This document shows, piece after piece, positions 35,856 to 45,248 of a DNA stretch of 64,000 nucleotides. The notes under the pieces were generated by a model that saw only the letters and a program-made list of their open reading frames with translations, searched no databases and was not told the origin of the DNA. Origin of the DNA: Bacteroides sp. (GTDB lineage: Bacteria; Bacteroidota; Bacteroidia; Bacteroidales; P3); contig JAMPIH010000002.1 in assembly GCA_023662825.1 (NCBI GenBank), positions 62,001 through 126,000 on the forward strand, read 5' to 3'. The position numbers and the translations under genes are program-made. Position 1 is the stretch's first letter, and each line of letters starts with the position of its first letter.

Positions 35856-36746
35856 ATGAAAAAGATGCTCTATCTGGCGCAATGGTTTTTCCGCGCCCGT
35901 TTCCTGGGTCGCCGCGCCCCCCTGCAGACGGTGCTGTTTATCGGCGACCGCTGCAACCTGCAGTGCAAGCATTGCAGCGTGTATCAAAAGGAGAACCCGC
36001 ACGAAATGACCTACGAGCAGGTGCGCGGGCATTTGGCCTATTCCTACGCCCTCGGCTCCCGTTTCGTGGATTTCGAAGGCGGCGAGACCATGCTTTGGCG
36101 CGACGGGGAAAAGACCGTCAACGACCTGATCGACCTGGCCAGGGAGATAGGCTTTTTCTCGGCCACCGTCACCACCAACGCCCAGCTGCCTTTCGGCGGT
36201 TGCCGCGCCGACTCGATCTGGGTCAGTTTAGACGGCACGGGTTCCTATCACGAGGCCGTGCGCGGGCAGGGCACCTTCGCCCGTCTGGAAAAGAACATCG
36301 CCGCCGCCAACCATCCGCACCTTAGCGTGAACATGGTGGTGAACACCCTCAACTGGCAGGACGTGGACAACACGATCGAATACGCCGAGAAGAACCCGCA
36401 TATCGAATCGATCAGCATCAACTTCCACACGCCCTTTCCCGGCACCGAATACCTGTGCCTCGACAAGGAACGCCGCAACCCGGTCATCGACAAGGTGATC
36501 GCCTACAAGAAAAAAGGCTATCACATCATGAACTCGGTCTCGGGGCTTAAGAAGATGCGTTCGGGCAACTTCAAGCGCCGCTGCTGGGTCACCAACTTCA
36601 TCTATCCCGACGGCAGCCGCGGCCTGTGCATAGGCGACGGCACCGATATCTGCAAGGATTGCGGTTTCTGCATGGCAGGAGAGATGGCCTGCGTGTTCGC
36701 GCTCAAGCCCGACACCATTTTCGCGGGGCTCAAGTTGCGGGTGTAG
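35856..36746 (+). CDS. Radical SAM protein
   Basis: 296 residues. C33-x3-C37-x2-C40 (CNLQCKHC) binds the SAM-cleaving [4Fe-4S] cluster; FEGGET is the SAM-binding GGE motif. A Cys-rich tail (C-x~18-CIGDGTDICKDCGFCMAGEMAC) suggests a second cluster of SPASM/twitch type. Closely coupled to the UbiA gene (gap of two bases), so both may act on one lipid or quinone-like product. Substrate unknown; peptide-modifying radical SAM enzymes have a similar tail but no precursor peptide gene was found nearby. Confidence 0.85.
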   Translation: MKKMLYLAQWFFRARFLGRRAPLQTVLFIGDRCNLQCKHCSVYQKENPHEMTYEQVRGHLAYSYALGSRFVDFEGGETMLWRDGEKTVNDLIDLAREIGFFSATVTTNAQLPFGGCRADSIWVSLDGTGSYHEAVRGQGTFARLEKNIAAANHPHLSVNMVVNTLNWQDVDNTIEYAEKNPHIESISINFHTPFPGTEYLCLDKERRNPVIDKVIAYKKKGYHIMNSVSGLKKMRSGNFKRRCWVTNFIYPDGSRGLCIGDGTDICKDCGFCMAGEMACVFALKPDTIFAGLKLRV

Positions 36747-36772
36747 GCGAGGCGCGTCTTAAAGATTTTTTG

Positions 36773-36780
36773 TACTTTCG
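36773..36780 (+). promoter_or_regulatory. Candidate -7 element before bamD
   Basis: TACTTTCG ends four bases before the bamD ATG, which would imply an almost leaderless transcript. It may be chance; the gene could also be read through from the radical SAM gene. Confidence 0.35.
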
Positions 36781-36784
36781 CAAG

Positions 36785-37585
36785 ATGTTTTGTTCTAAAT
36801 TAAGGTGTTTTGCGGCGCTTTGCGGTGTCGTTTTGCTTGCGGGTTGTGCGTATCAGAAAGAGTATAACCAGGTTAGCAAGAGCGGTACGGTAGAGGAGAA
36901 GTACAATTTCGCACTGAAGGCCTACGACCGGCAGGACTACAAGAAGTCGAGCGCGGTGTTCGAGGAACTCCTGCCCCTTTTCCGGGGCAAGGATGCCTTG
37001 GAAGGCTTGCTCTACAATCTGGCGTACTCGTACTTCTACGACAAGGACTACTATATGGCGGCCTATTATTTCCGCACGCTCTCGCGGCAGTTCCCCAACG
37101 GAAACAAGGTGGAGGAAGCCACCTATATGTCGGCCTACTGCAAGAGCCTGGAATCGCCCGATTACCGCCTGGATCAAAGCGCCACCAAGGAGGCCATCAA
37201 GCAGCTGCAGCTCTATATCAACTATTATCCCGACAGCCGCCGGGTGGAGGAAGCCAGCCGCCTGATTGTGGAAATGCGCAGGAAACTGGCCATGAAGGCC
37301 TTCAATATCGCCGGCATGTATTACAAGCGGAGCCTTTACAATGCGGCGGCCATTTCCTACAACAACTTCCTGCGCGAGTATCCCGAGTCGCCCGACCGCG
37401 AGCAGGCCATGTTCCTGATGCTCAAGAGCCGTTTCCTGTATGCCAAGAACAGTTTCAAGCATCTGCAGCCGGAACGTTACCGCAAGGTGCTCGACATCTA
37501 CGACCTGTTCCTGCGTTCCTATGCCGACTCGCGCTACCGCGAGGATGCCGACAGGTTCGTGCAGCAGGCCAGGGCGAAGCTGTAA
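36785..37585 (+). CDS. bamD: Outer membrane assembly lipoprotein BamD
   Basis: 266 residues. Signal peptide with lipobox LLAGC, then five TPR-like helical pairs (EEKYNFALKAYDRQDYKKSSAVFEELL and similar, with YYPDSRRVEEA and YPESPDREQA). BamD is part of the Bam complex that folds beta-barrel proteins into the outer membrane, on its periplasmic face. The start at 36785 is fixed by the signal peptide. Followed by the omega-like gene, coaBC, the DUF4835 gene and recN, an order widely kept in Bacteroidetes. Confidence 0.92.
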   Translation: MFCSKLRCFAALCGVVLLAGCAYQKEYNQVSKSGTVEEKYNFALKAYDRQDYKKSSAVFEELLPLFRGKDALEGLLYNLAYSYFYDKDYYMAAYYFRTLSRQFPNGNKVEEATYMSAYCKSLESPDYRLDQSATKEAIKQLQLYINYYPDSRRVEEASRLIVEMRRKLAMKAFNIAGMYYKRSLYNAAAISYNNFLREYPESPDREQAMFLMLKSRFLYAKNSFKHLQPERYRKVLDIYDLFLRSYADSRYREDADRFVQQARAKL

Positions 37586-37621
37586 GGTGAGTGAGAATAA
37601 TTGAAAAACAATAGATAAACG

Positions 37622-37972
37622 ATGGATTACAAGAAAATCAAAGCGACACACGACGCCGTTACCCGCGACCTGACCAATTTCGACAAAGAAACGGGCAACA
37701 TCTACGAAACGGTGGTGAACCTGTCCAAGCGGGCCAACCAGATTTCGTCGGCCCTCCGTCAGGAACTGGTGAACAAGATCGCCGATTTCTCCGCGCAGAA
37801 CACGGGCGGCGACGGTATCGACGAGATCTACGAGAACCGCGAACAGATCGAGATAGCCCGTTACTACGAACAGCTTTCCAAGCCTACCTTGATCGCCACG
37901 CAGGAATTGCTGGACGGCACGCTCAAGTTTAGGCGCGCCAACAGCGAACCAGCCGAAAACACGGCACTCTAA
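37622..37972 (+). CDS. RNA polymerase omega/Rpb6-like subunit
   Basis: 116 residues. NIYETVVNLSKRANQIS is the conserved Rpb6/omega core, and ELLDGTLKFR matches the downstream part. It would stabilise the RNA polymerase beta-prime subunit. The place between bamD and coaBC is the usual site of this diverged omega in Bacteroidetes. Confidence 0.82.
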   Translation: MDYKKIKATHDAVTRDLTNFDKETGNIYETVVNLSKRANQISSALRQELVNKIADFSAQNTGGDGIDEIYENREQIEIARYYEQLSKPTLIATQELLDGTLKFRRANSEPAENTAL

Positions 37973-37981
37973 TAAGACCTC

Positions 37982-39196
37982 ATGTCGTTGCAGGGTAAAA
38001 GAATCATCGTAGGCATCAGCGGGGGCATCGCCGCCTACAAGACGCTTACGTTAGTGCGCCTGCTGGTAAAGGCCGGCGCGCAGGTGCGCTGTGTATGCAC
38101 GCCCTCGGCCTTGGAGTTCGTTACGCCACTGAGCCTCTCCACGCTGTGCGGCTCGTCGGTGTATTCGGATATCTTTGCCCTGAACGAAGAAAAGACCACC
38201 AAGCACATTTCCTTTTCCGAATGGGGCGATTTGCTGGTGGTGGCGCCCGCCACCGCCAATACGCTGGCCAAATTCGCCAACGGCATCGCCGACAATGCGC
38301 TCAGTACGCTTTTCGTGGCCTTCGACAAGCCCGTGCTGGTGGCTCCGGCCATGAACACGCGTATGTACCGGCATCCCGCCACGCAGGAGAACTTGCAGAA
38401 GCTGCAGTCCTGGGGCGTGCATATCATGCAGGCGGCCTCGGGCGCGCTGGCCTGCGGAAGCGAAGGAGTGGGGCGTATGCCGGAAGCCGAAGAGATTTTC
38501 GCGCGGGTTCAGGAACTGTCCGGCACCGCATCTGGGAGCGTGTTCAAGGGAAAGAAGGTGCTTATCACGGCCGGCCCCACGGTGGAGGCCATCGACCCGG
38601 TGCGCTACATCAGCAACCATTCCACCGGAATGATGGGCTGCCGCATCGCCGACGAGCTGACCGCCCGGGGTGCCGAGGTGTATCTGGTTCACGGCCCTAT
38701 GTTGGCCAGCCCGAAACGGAATCCGTACCGGGACATCCCCGTAACCACCGCCGCGCAGATGTGCAAGGAAGCCACCGAGCTGTGGCCGGAGATGGACATG
38801 GCGGTGCTTTCGGCCGCCGTGGCCGACTACACGCCCGCCGAGCCGAGTTCACAGAAGATAAAGAAACACGACGACAGCCTGCACATAAGGCTTTGCAAGA
38901 CGCAGGACATTCTGGCCACCTTGGGCAAGGAAAAGCGGCAAAATCAATTGCTGGTGGGCTTCGCCCTGGAAACGGAGAACGAACTGGCCAACGCGCAGGA
39001 AAAACTGCAAAGGAAAAACGCCGACTTATTGGTGCTCAACTCGCTCAACGACCGGGGAGCCGGTTTTGCGCAACCCACCAACCGCGTCACCTTTTTGGAC
39101 AAGGCGGGAACGGTGATCCCCATGCCGCTCAAGAGCAAGGAGGAAGTGGCCTCCGACCTGGCGGACAGGATGGAGGAAGCCTACGGAAAACTTTAA
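37982..39196 (+). CDS. coaBC: Bifunctional phosphopantothenoylcysteine decarboxylase/phosphopantothenate-cysteine ligase
   Basis: 404 residues, two domains. Residues 1-180 are the flavin-dependent CoaC part (GISGGIAAYKT, active-site His in KHISFSEW, PAMNTRMY). From about 190 is CoaB (ITAGPTVEAIDPVRYISNHSTG, VLSAAVADYTP, VGFALETENE). Carries out two steps of coenzyme A synthesis from 4'-phosphopantothenate. Ends 10 bases before the DUF4835 gene. Confidence 0.97.
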   Translation: MSLQGKRIIVGISGGIAAYKTLTLVRLLVKAGAQVRCVCTPSALEFVTPLSLSTLCGSSVYSDIFALNEEKTTKHISFSEWGDLLVVAPATANTLAKFANGIADNALSTLFVAFDKPVLVAPAMNTRMYRHPATQENLQKLQSWGVHIMQAASGALACGSEGVGRMPEAEEIFARVQELSGTASGSVFKGKKVLITAGPTVEAIDPVRYISNHSTGMMGCRIADELTARGAEVYLVHGPMLASPKRNPYRDIPVTTAAQMCKEATELWPEMDMAVLSAAVADYTPAEPSSQKIKKHDDSLHIRLCKTQDILATLGKEKRQNQLLVGFALETENELANAQEKLQRKNADLLVLNSLNDRGAGFAQPTNRVTFLDKAGTVIPMPLKSKEEVASDLADRMEEAYGKL

Positions 39197-39206
39197 TCGA
39201 AAATCC

Positions 39207-40142
39207 ATGAAAAAACGGTTCACCCATATACTCCTGATCGTTTGCTGCCTGTCGATTGGGCTTGCCTTGCAAAAAGCCTCGGCGCAGGAGCTGGACTGCC
39301 GCCTCTCGGTGGTTTCCACCAAGATAACCTCCGGCGACAAGACCGTTTTCGATGTGCTTTCCAAGGCGCTCAACCAGTTCGTGAACGGGCGCAAGTGGAG
39401 CAACATCCCCTTTCAGACCCAGGAACGCATTCCCTGCTCGATGACCATCGACATCCAGGAGTACAACCAGGGCACCGGACAGATGAAAGCCTATCTCTCG
39501 GTGCAGTTGCGCCGCCCCTGCTACAAATCCACCTATACGAGCACGATGCTCAACATCATCGACAAGGATTTCTCGTTCCGCTATATGAAGAACGACCCGC
39601 TCGAATACAACGACAACAGCATAGGAACCAACCTCACCGCCACGATAGCCTTCTACGCCTACATCATTCTGGGCAACTACATGGATTCGGGCTATCCGAG
39701 GGGCGGGGAAGTGTTTTTTGAGCGCGCCAACAATATCGTGATGCAGGCGCAGTCGCTCAGCGAGCAGGGCTGGCGGGCCAGCGAGAAGAACGACCGCAAC
39801 CGCTACTGGATCGCCGAGAACTACAACAACGGCAACTATCAGGCCATACACGAGGTGATTTACCGTTACTTCCGTTTAGGCATGGACATGATGTACGACA
39901 ATTCCGACCAGGCTCGTGTCAACATACTGCAGGCAATCAATCAGTTGAACGGCCTCAAGCGTATGCGCAGCAGTCTGGCCTGCGTGCAGCTGTTTCTGGA
40001 ATCGCGCGCCGACGAGCTGGTGAATATATTCCAGCCCGCGCCCCAGGAAGAACGCCAGAAGGCGGTTGACCTTTTCGTGGAGGTGGATCCCTCCAATGTG
40101 GCGCAGTACCGTAAAATCCTTTCGGGAGCCGCCTCCCGCTAA
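39207..40142 (+). CDS. DUF4835 family protein, probably type IX secretion component PorD
   Basis: 311 residues. Signal peptide ends QKASAQ. The sequence has the family's open, Tyr/Asn-rich character (YMKNDPLEYNDNSIGTNLTATIAFYAYIILG) and AEQ-like C-terminal helix. DUF4835 proteins include PorD, which is needed for T9SS in Porphyromonas-like bacteria. This fits two T9SS cargo proteins in the window. Other DUF4835 members are uncharacterised, so the link is likely but not proved. Confidence 0.78.
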   Translation: MKKRFTHILLIVCCLSIGLALQKASAQELDCRLSVVSTKITSGDKTVFDVLSKALNQFVNGRKWSNIPFQTQERIPCSMTIDIQEYNQGTGQMKAYLSVQLRRPCYKSTYTSTMLNIIDKDFSFRYMKNDPLEYNDNSIGTNLTATIAFYAYIILGNYMDSGYPRGGEVFFERANNIVMQAQSLSEQGWRASEKNDRNRYWIAENYNNGNYQAIHEVIYRYFRLGMDMMYDNSDQARVNILQAINQLNGLKRMRSSLACVQLFLESRADELVNIFQPAPQEERQKAVDLFVEVDPSNVAQYRKILSGAASR

Positions 40143-40161
40143 CCTTCCTAAGCCGTTTTCC

Positions 40162-41829
40162 ATGTTAAAGCACCTCCGCATAGAAAACTACGTCCTTATC
40201 CGCTCGCTGGATGTGGATATCGATTCGGGTTTCTGCGTGATCACCGGCGAGACGGGTGCGGGAAAATCCATACTGCTGGGTGCATTGGGGCTGGTGCTGG
40301 GACAGCGCGCCGACAGCGGCATCCTGGCGGATGCGGGCAAGAAATGCGTGATTGAGGCGCATTTCGATGTGGAGAACACAGACCTTTCGGATTTCTTTGC
40401 CAGGAACGACCTGGATTTCGACACGGCCGATTCCTTGCTGATACTGCGGCGCGAGGTGTTGCCCGGCGGCAAGTCGCGGGCGTTCGTGAACGATACTCCC
40501 GTGCTGCTTCCCATCTTGCGCGAGCTCTCTTTCCTGCTCATCGACATTCATTCCCAGCACGAGACCCTGACCCTGGGGCGTGCCGGGTTCCAGCTGCAGT
40601 TGCTGGACAGCTATATGGACGATACTGCTGGGCTGCTTCTGGAATATGCGGCCCTTTACTGCAAGTACAAGTCGCTGCACGCCGAGATAGAACGCCTTCG
40701 GGAAGAGCAGGCGCAGGGCGCGCGGGAGCAGGACTACTGGCAGTTCCTTTTCGAGGAGCTGGACCGGCTGAACCTGCAGGCGGGCGAGCAGAAGCAGATG
40801 GAAGAAACCCTGGAACGCCTTTCCCATGCCGAGTTGCTGCAAGGCACGCTGGCCGCGGCCGTGGCCGAGACCGACGGGGAGGAGATGAGCCTGCGCTCGC
40901 GGGTGGACAACCTCTTGCGTTCCCTCAGGAAGATAGCCCCTTACCACAAGGGCGTGGAGGAATCCCTGCCGCGCTGGCAGTCGCTTCTGGCCGAACTTTC
41001 CGATTTGGGCGCCGACCTGAGCCGCTGGAGCGAGGAAGACCATACCGACCCCGACATACGGAACAAATACGAAGAACGCCTCGACGCGCTCTACCGTCTG
41101 GAACGCAAGCACCATGTGGAGGACGAGGGCGGCCTGATCGCCTTGCGCGACGAACTGGCGCAGAAACTGAACCGGATCAGCGGTTCGGACGAGGAACTGG
41201 CGCGAAAGGAATCCGAACTGGAAGCCTACGGCAGGCAGCTTGACCAGATGGCCTCACAGTTGCATTCCATGCGCGGGAAGGCGGCGCAAAGCCTGCAGGC
41301 GGCCATCGTGAACGCCCTGGCTGAACTGGGCATGGAACAGTCGCGTCTGGAAATCTGTCTGTCGGATACCGGACGGTTCACACCCGGCGGCCGCGACAAG
41401 GTGGAGTTCCTCTTTACCGCCAACCTGGGCGGCGAACCCAAGGAAATCTCCAAGGTGGCTTCGGGCGGGGAACTGTCCCGCCTGATGCTGGCCATCAAGT
41501 CGGTGATACACCGCCGCAACCTGATCGGCACGATTATTTTCGACGAGATAGATACCGGCGTTTCGGGCAAGATAGCCGGAAAGGTGGCCGCCATGATGCA
41601 GCGCATGAGCCGCTACATGCAGGTGATCGCCATCTCGCACCTGCCGCAGATCGCGGCTAAATCTACCGCGCACCTGTATGTCTATAAGGCCGAGGAAAAC
41701 GGGCGTACCGTTTCGTGCATCCGATCCCTGGAGGGAGAGGAGCACGTGAAGGCCATCGCCTCGATGCTGAGCAACGAGCAGGTTACCGGAGCGGCCATGG
41801 AGGCGGCGCGGGAATTGATAAAAGGATAG
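40162..41829 (+). CDS. recN: DNA repair protein RecN
   Basis: 555 residues from the ATG at 40162, which places the ABC-type Walker A (GETGAGKS, 29-36) at the usual spot. A long coiled coil fills about 150-380, and the C-terminal head has the signature SGGELSRLMLAIK and Walker B IIFDEIDTGVSG. SMC-like protein acting in double-strand break repair. Starts 19 bases after the previous stop. Confidence 0.96.
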   Translation: MLKHLRIENYVLIRSLDVDIDSGFCVITGETGAGKSILLGALGLVLGQRADSGILADAGKKCVIEAHFDVENTDLSDFFARNDLDFDTADSLLILRREVLPGGKSRAFVNDTPVLLPILRELSFLLIDIHSQHETLTLGRAGFQLQLLDSYMDDTAGLLLEYAALYCKYKSLHAEIERLREEQAQGAREQDYWQFLFEELDRLNLQAGEQKQMEETLERLSHAELLQGTLAAAVAETDGEEMSLRSRVDNLLRSLRKIAPYHKGVEESLPRWQSLLAELSDLGADLSRWSEEDHTDPDIRNKYEERLDALYRLERKHHVEDEGGLIALRDELAQKLNRISGSDEELARKESELEAYGRQLDQMASQLHSMRGKAAQSLQAAIVNALAELGMEQSRLEICLSDTGRFTPGGRDKVEFLFTANLGGEPKEISKVASGGELSRLMLAIKSVIHRRNLIGTIIFDEIDTGVSGKIAGKVAAMMQRMSRYMQVIAISHLPQIAAKSTAHLYVYKAEENGRTVSCIRSLEGEEHVKAIASMLSNEQVTGAAMEAARELIKG

Positions 41830-41840
41830 GAGGAAGGGCA

Positions 41841-43355
41841 GTGGAAGATTCGTTGGAAGATTACATGGACGAGGAAACGTCCCGTCTTTTGGAACGTTAC
41901 ACGCAGGAATCGGCTTCCGGCAACCTGGGATTTTACGATGTGGACGAATATGTGGCACTGATAGACGCCTATATCTGGAACGGCGACCTGACCAAGGCCA
42001 TGGGGGTGCTTTCGCTGGCCAAGGGGCAGTATCCCGAGGCGGTGGAACTCAAGCTCAAGCATGCCGAGATCTGTCTGGAAATGGATTTCCTCGACCAGTC
42101 GTTGCAATTGCTGGCGGAGGTGGAGCGGGTGGAACCCTATCTGTACGACAGTTATATCGTGAAAGGACATACTTTGCTTTGCATGAATCGTTTGGATGAG
42201 GCGCGCGAAAGTTTCCTCACGGCAGGGGAAAAGGGGGCCGAAAAGGTGGATGTGGACATGGGGCTGGCGCAGGTGGAGATCGAGGCGGGAAATCACGAAA
42301 AGGCCTGGGAACACATGCGGAGGATCATCGGTTACGAGAACGACACGGTGGAAACCTGCAACCGCTTTATCGACCTGGCGCAGAAGGGCGGCAAGCTGCC
42401 CGAGGCCATGGAGCTGCTGCGCCGGCTGCTCAAGGAAAACCCCTATTCGCTGCTGTACTGGAAGACCCTGGTGGAACTGGCCGATGCCGCCGCCTGCTAC
42501 GAACAGGCGCTGGAAGCCTGCGATTACGCGCTGGCGATAGCTCCCGACGATCTGGAGACGCTCAAGAACAAGTTCAACCTGTTCGAGAACGTGGATACCG
42601 AGGAAAGCCGGCTCGACTTCTACCTGCAGATGGAAAAGATCGCCGTGGACAACGGCGACGAAACCTTTCTGGCGGCGGTGATGCTGCGGGTGGCGCAGGA
42701 ATACGAGCTGGACTTCGCCTGGGAGAAGGCAGAGGTCTACTATCACCGGCTGCTCGATGTGCCGGCGGTGCGCCAGTACGCCTTGTTCCGCCTGGGGGTG
42801 ATCGCCGATTTCGCTCATTCCTACGCCTCCTCGCTGGCGTATTTCAAGCAGGCATTGGAACTGGTGTCTGAAGACGGGAACGAAAAAGGCAACCGTGCCA
42901 AGATTTACCGCGCCATGGCGCGCACCTACCTGAATATGGGCAAGGAGGAGGAAGGCTTGAAGTACAGCCTGATGGCCGTGCAGGAAGACCCCGACGACCG
43001 TTTTCATCTCTATAACTATATCGCCGACGCACTCGAGAGGGGCGGTTTCGCCGATGCAGAGGAATATCTTGAAAAAGCCTTCGCCGAGAAAATCACGGCC
43101 GAACGCATGCTGGCCAAGGCCGTTTTCTACTATTACACCGGGCGTCAGGAGGATTCCTACGGGCTGTTCACGCTGGCATTCCTGTCCGATACCCGCACCC
43201 TGCGCGACCTTTCGCTCGTGTTTCCCGAACTCGTTGCCGACGACCGGCATATCAAGGCGCTTTTCGAATCCTCGGCTGAAACGCTTAAGGACACTTCCTT
43301 CAACATAGACGACGAGGAACCCCAGTTTTATTATGGACCCGAAACCAACGAATGA
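41841..43355 (+). CDS. Tetratricopeptide-repeat protein (GTG start)
   Basis: 504 residues. GTG at 41841 is chosen because AGGAGGA (41828-41834) gives a strong ribosome site 6 bases before, uncommon in this phylum; a later ATG at 41864 remains possible. Almost the whole protein is helical TPR-like repeats (for example YPEAVELKLKHAEICLEMDFLDQSLQLL and AKIYRAMARTYLNMGKEEEGLKYSL). The C-terminal ~40 residues are acidic. No signal peptide, so cytoplasmic scaffold. It overlaps aroE by 23 bases. Function unknown. Confidence 0.85.
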   Translation: MEDSLEDYMDEETSRLLERYTQESASGNLGFYDVDEYVALIDAYIWNGDLTKAMGVLSLAKGQYPEAVELKLKHAEICLEMDFLDQSLQLLAEVERVEPYLYDSYIVKGHTLLCMNRLDEARESFLTAGEKGAEKVDVDMGLAQVEIEAGNHEKAWEHMRRIIGYENDTVETCNRFIDLAQKGGKLPEAMELLRRLLKENPYSLLYWKTLVELADAAACYEQALEACDYALAIAPDDLETLKNKFNLFENVDTEESRLDFYLQMEKIAVDNGDETFLAAVMLRVAQEYELDFAWEKAEVYYHRLLDVPAVRQYALFRLGVIADFAHSYASSLAYFKQALELVSEDGNEKGNRAKIYRAMARTYLNMGKEEEGLKYSLMAVQEDPDDRFHLYNYIADALERGGFADAEEYLEKAFAEKITAERMLAKAVFYYYTGRQEDSYGLFTLAFLSDTRTLRDLSLVFPELVADDRHIKALFESSAETLKDTSFNIDDEEPQFYYGPETNE

Positions 43356-44154
43356 GCTTACCGACATTTTCGGCCTGATCGGGCATCCGCTGGGCCATTC
43401 CTTTTCGGCGGCCTATTTTCGGCGGAAGTTCGAACTGGAGGGCTTGCAGGGCTTCGCCTACCTCAATTTCGATTTGCCCGACCTGGCCTCCGGCATTCCC
43501 GCGCTCAAGGCCGACGCCCGCTGCAGGGGCTTTAACGTCACCATTCCATACAAGCGCGATATCTTCCCGTTTCTGGATGCCCTTTCGCCCGACGCACAGG
43601 CGATAGGGGCGGTCAATACCATAAAGGTGGAGGCCGACGGCCGATGGACGGGCTACAATACCGATTATATCGGTTTTTATGAGAGTCTGAGCCTTTTTTT
43701 GCCGCAGGGCGAAAAGCCGGCCGCCCTGGTGCTGGGCAACGGCGGGGCCTCGCAGGCGGTGCAATACGCGCTGTACAGCCACGGGATTCCGTATCTTTTG
43801 GTGTGCCGGCAACCGCAGGCTGTAGAGCGGAAAGCCTTTGTTCCACGGCAGATTCTCGGCTATGAGGAACTTACGCCCGAGTTGGTGGCGCAATGCCGGT
43901 TGATTGTAAACACCACGCGCCTGGGCATGCTCCCCGAGGTGGATTCCTTTCCCGAAATTCCATATTCTGCGGTAAGCGAAAGACACTATGCGTTCGATCT
44001 GGTCTATAACCCCGAAAACACCGCCTTCATGCACCGTTGCGCCGAGCGGGGCGCCAAGACTTGCAACGGATTGCAGATGCTGCACAATCAGGCAGAGGGA
44101 GCCTGGCGGATATGGCGCGAGAATACCGCGGTAAGCGGCTTGTGGTCCGAATAA
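43333..44154 (+). CDS. aroE: Shikimate dehydrogenase
   Basis: 273 residues. Reduces 3-dehydroshikimate with NADPH in aromatic amino acid synthesis. Substrate motifs GHPLGHSFS, NVTIPYKRDI (catalytic Lys) and NTDYIGF (Asp) and the dinucleotide loop GNGGAS are all present. Its 3' end overlaps the convergent exo/endonuclease-like gene by 67 bases. Confidence 0.95.
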   Translation: MDPKPTNELTDIFGLIGHPLGHSFSAAYFRRKFELEGLQGFAYLNFDLPDLASGIPALKADARCRGFNVTIPYKRDIFPFLDALSPDAQAIGAVNTIKVEADGRWTGYNTDYIGFYESLSLFLPQGEKPAALVLGNGGASQAVQYALYSHGIPYLLVCRQPQAVERKAFVPRQILGYEELTPELVAQCRLIVNTTRLGMLPEVDSFPEIPYSAVSERHYAFDLVYNPENTAFMHRCAERGAKTCNGLQMLHNQAEGAWRIWRENTAVSGLWSE

Positions 44155-45245
44155 TCCACGTTGCGCGTGTCGAAGTAGAGCACGTCTAAGTTTCCCTTAT
44201 AGAGCATATAGTCGATGCGGTAGGAGGGGTAATAGCCCCGGTAGGATTGCCCGAAGCCGTTTCCGGCTTCGATAAAGGCGTCCCTGAACCCGTTGCGGCG
44301 CATATACCCGTAGGCATAGGAAACCGGCTGGTCGTTCATGTCCCCGCAGATGAGGATGCGCGAGGGCGCGTGCGAGGTCTGTGCGTGTACGGAAATCTGC
44401 CTTATCTGCTCGCTGCGCGTTACGGTGGCGCGTTTCATCTTGCCTAACATACGCTTGGAGCCGTCTATGTACTTGCGTTCCTTGGAGGGGTTGGCCGAGG
44501 AGTTGCGCAGGCTTTCGAAAAAGGCCAGGTCGGATTTGTCGAAACGGTTCGACTCCAGGTGGATGTTGTAGATCCGCAGTGTGTCTTTGGCGATCAGGAT
44601 ATCGGCGAACACCACGTCGAAGGTGTTCATGCCCTCGATACTGCCTTGATTCAATATAGGATACTTGCTGTAGATGATGTTGCCGTAGTAGAAGTTCCTG
44701 TTGGCGGCGGGGCGGGTGCGGTGGCGGTAACCGGCGTCGGGCAGGGCGGAGCCTAGCGAAAAGCTGGCGTTCTTGCTTTCGTAGTATTCCTGCATGCACA
44801 CGATATCGGCGTCCTGATCCTTGACGTAATCGAGCAGCTGGCTCTTGATCGAGCCCTTTTCGCCCGGAATCTCCCCATAATAGTTGAACAGCCGCACGTT
44901 GTACGACATCACCTTGAAGCGGTCGGGCGCCATCCACTCACTCTTGAGAGGTTCAGGCGATCTTTTGCCGCGCAGCAGGGATACGGTGTTGGTGTAGTTT
45001 AGCAACACGCAGCCGGCAAACAGCAGGGCTTCCCAGCGCAAAAAGAGCAGGTAGAGGATCGTGAGCCCGATGCCCAAAAGCAACAGCACGGGAAATGCCA
45101 GGCCGAACAGGGAGGGGAAAAACAGGCTGGCCGGGTTGATATATCGTACGGCGAAACAGAGAATCAGGCCTATCGCCACGATGGAGGCCGGCAGGAATAC
45201 GAGTCTGTGCAGCCAGCCGCCGCTTTTTTTCTTTTTGGCACTCAT
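44088..45245 (-). CDS. Endonuclease/exonuclease/phosphatase-family membrane protein
   Basis: 385 residues. Two or three N-terminal membrane helices (about residues 15-85) followed by a soluble EEP domain facing the periplasm or cytoplasm. EEP motifs are seen: MSYNVRLFN, ICMQEYY (catalytic Glu), NIHLES, ICGDMNDQP and SDHKPL (catalytic Asp-His). The substrate may be a phospholipid, nucleotide or sugar phosphate. In Bacteroidetes such genes usually follow rhomboid protease genes; here only a rhomboid-tail-like ORF precedes it. It ends inside aroE, read from the opposite strand. Confidence 0.88.
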   Translation of the reverse strand: MSAKKKKSGGWLHRLVFLPASIVAIGLILCFAVRYINPASLFFPSLFGLAFPVLLLLGIGLTILYLLFLRWEALLFAGCVLLNYTNTVSLLRGKRSPEPLKSEWMAPDRFKVMSYNVRLFNYYGEIPGEKGSIKSQLLDYVKDQDADIVCMQEYYESKNASFSLGSALPDAGYRHRTRPAANRNFYYGNIIYSKYPILNQGSIEGMNTFDVVFADILIAKDTLRIYNIHLESNRFDKSDLAFFESLRNSSANPSKERKYIDGSKRMLGKMKRATVTRSEQIRQISVHAQTSHAPSRILICGDMNDQPVSYAYGYMRRNGFRDAFIEAGNGFGQSYRGYYPSYRIDYMLYKGNLDVLYFDTRNVDYSDHKPLTAVFSRHIRQAPSA

Positions 45246-45248
45246 GGG

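Noticed and set aside
41682..43367. Minus-strand ORF of 561 codons opposite the TPR gene
   Set aside because: The TPR gene has a strong ribosome site and neighbour context; the antisense reading shows no family.
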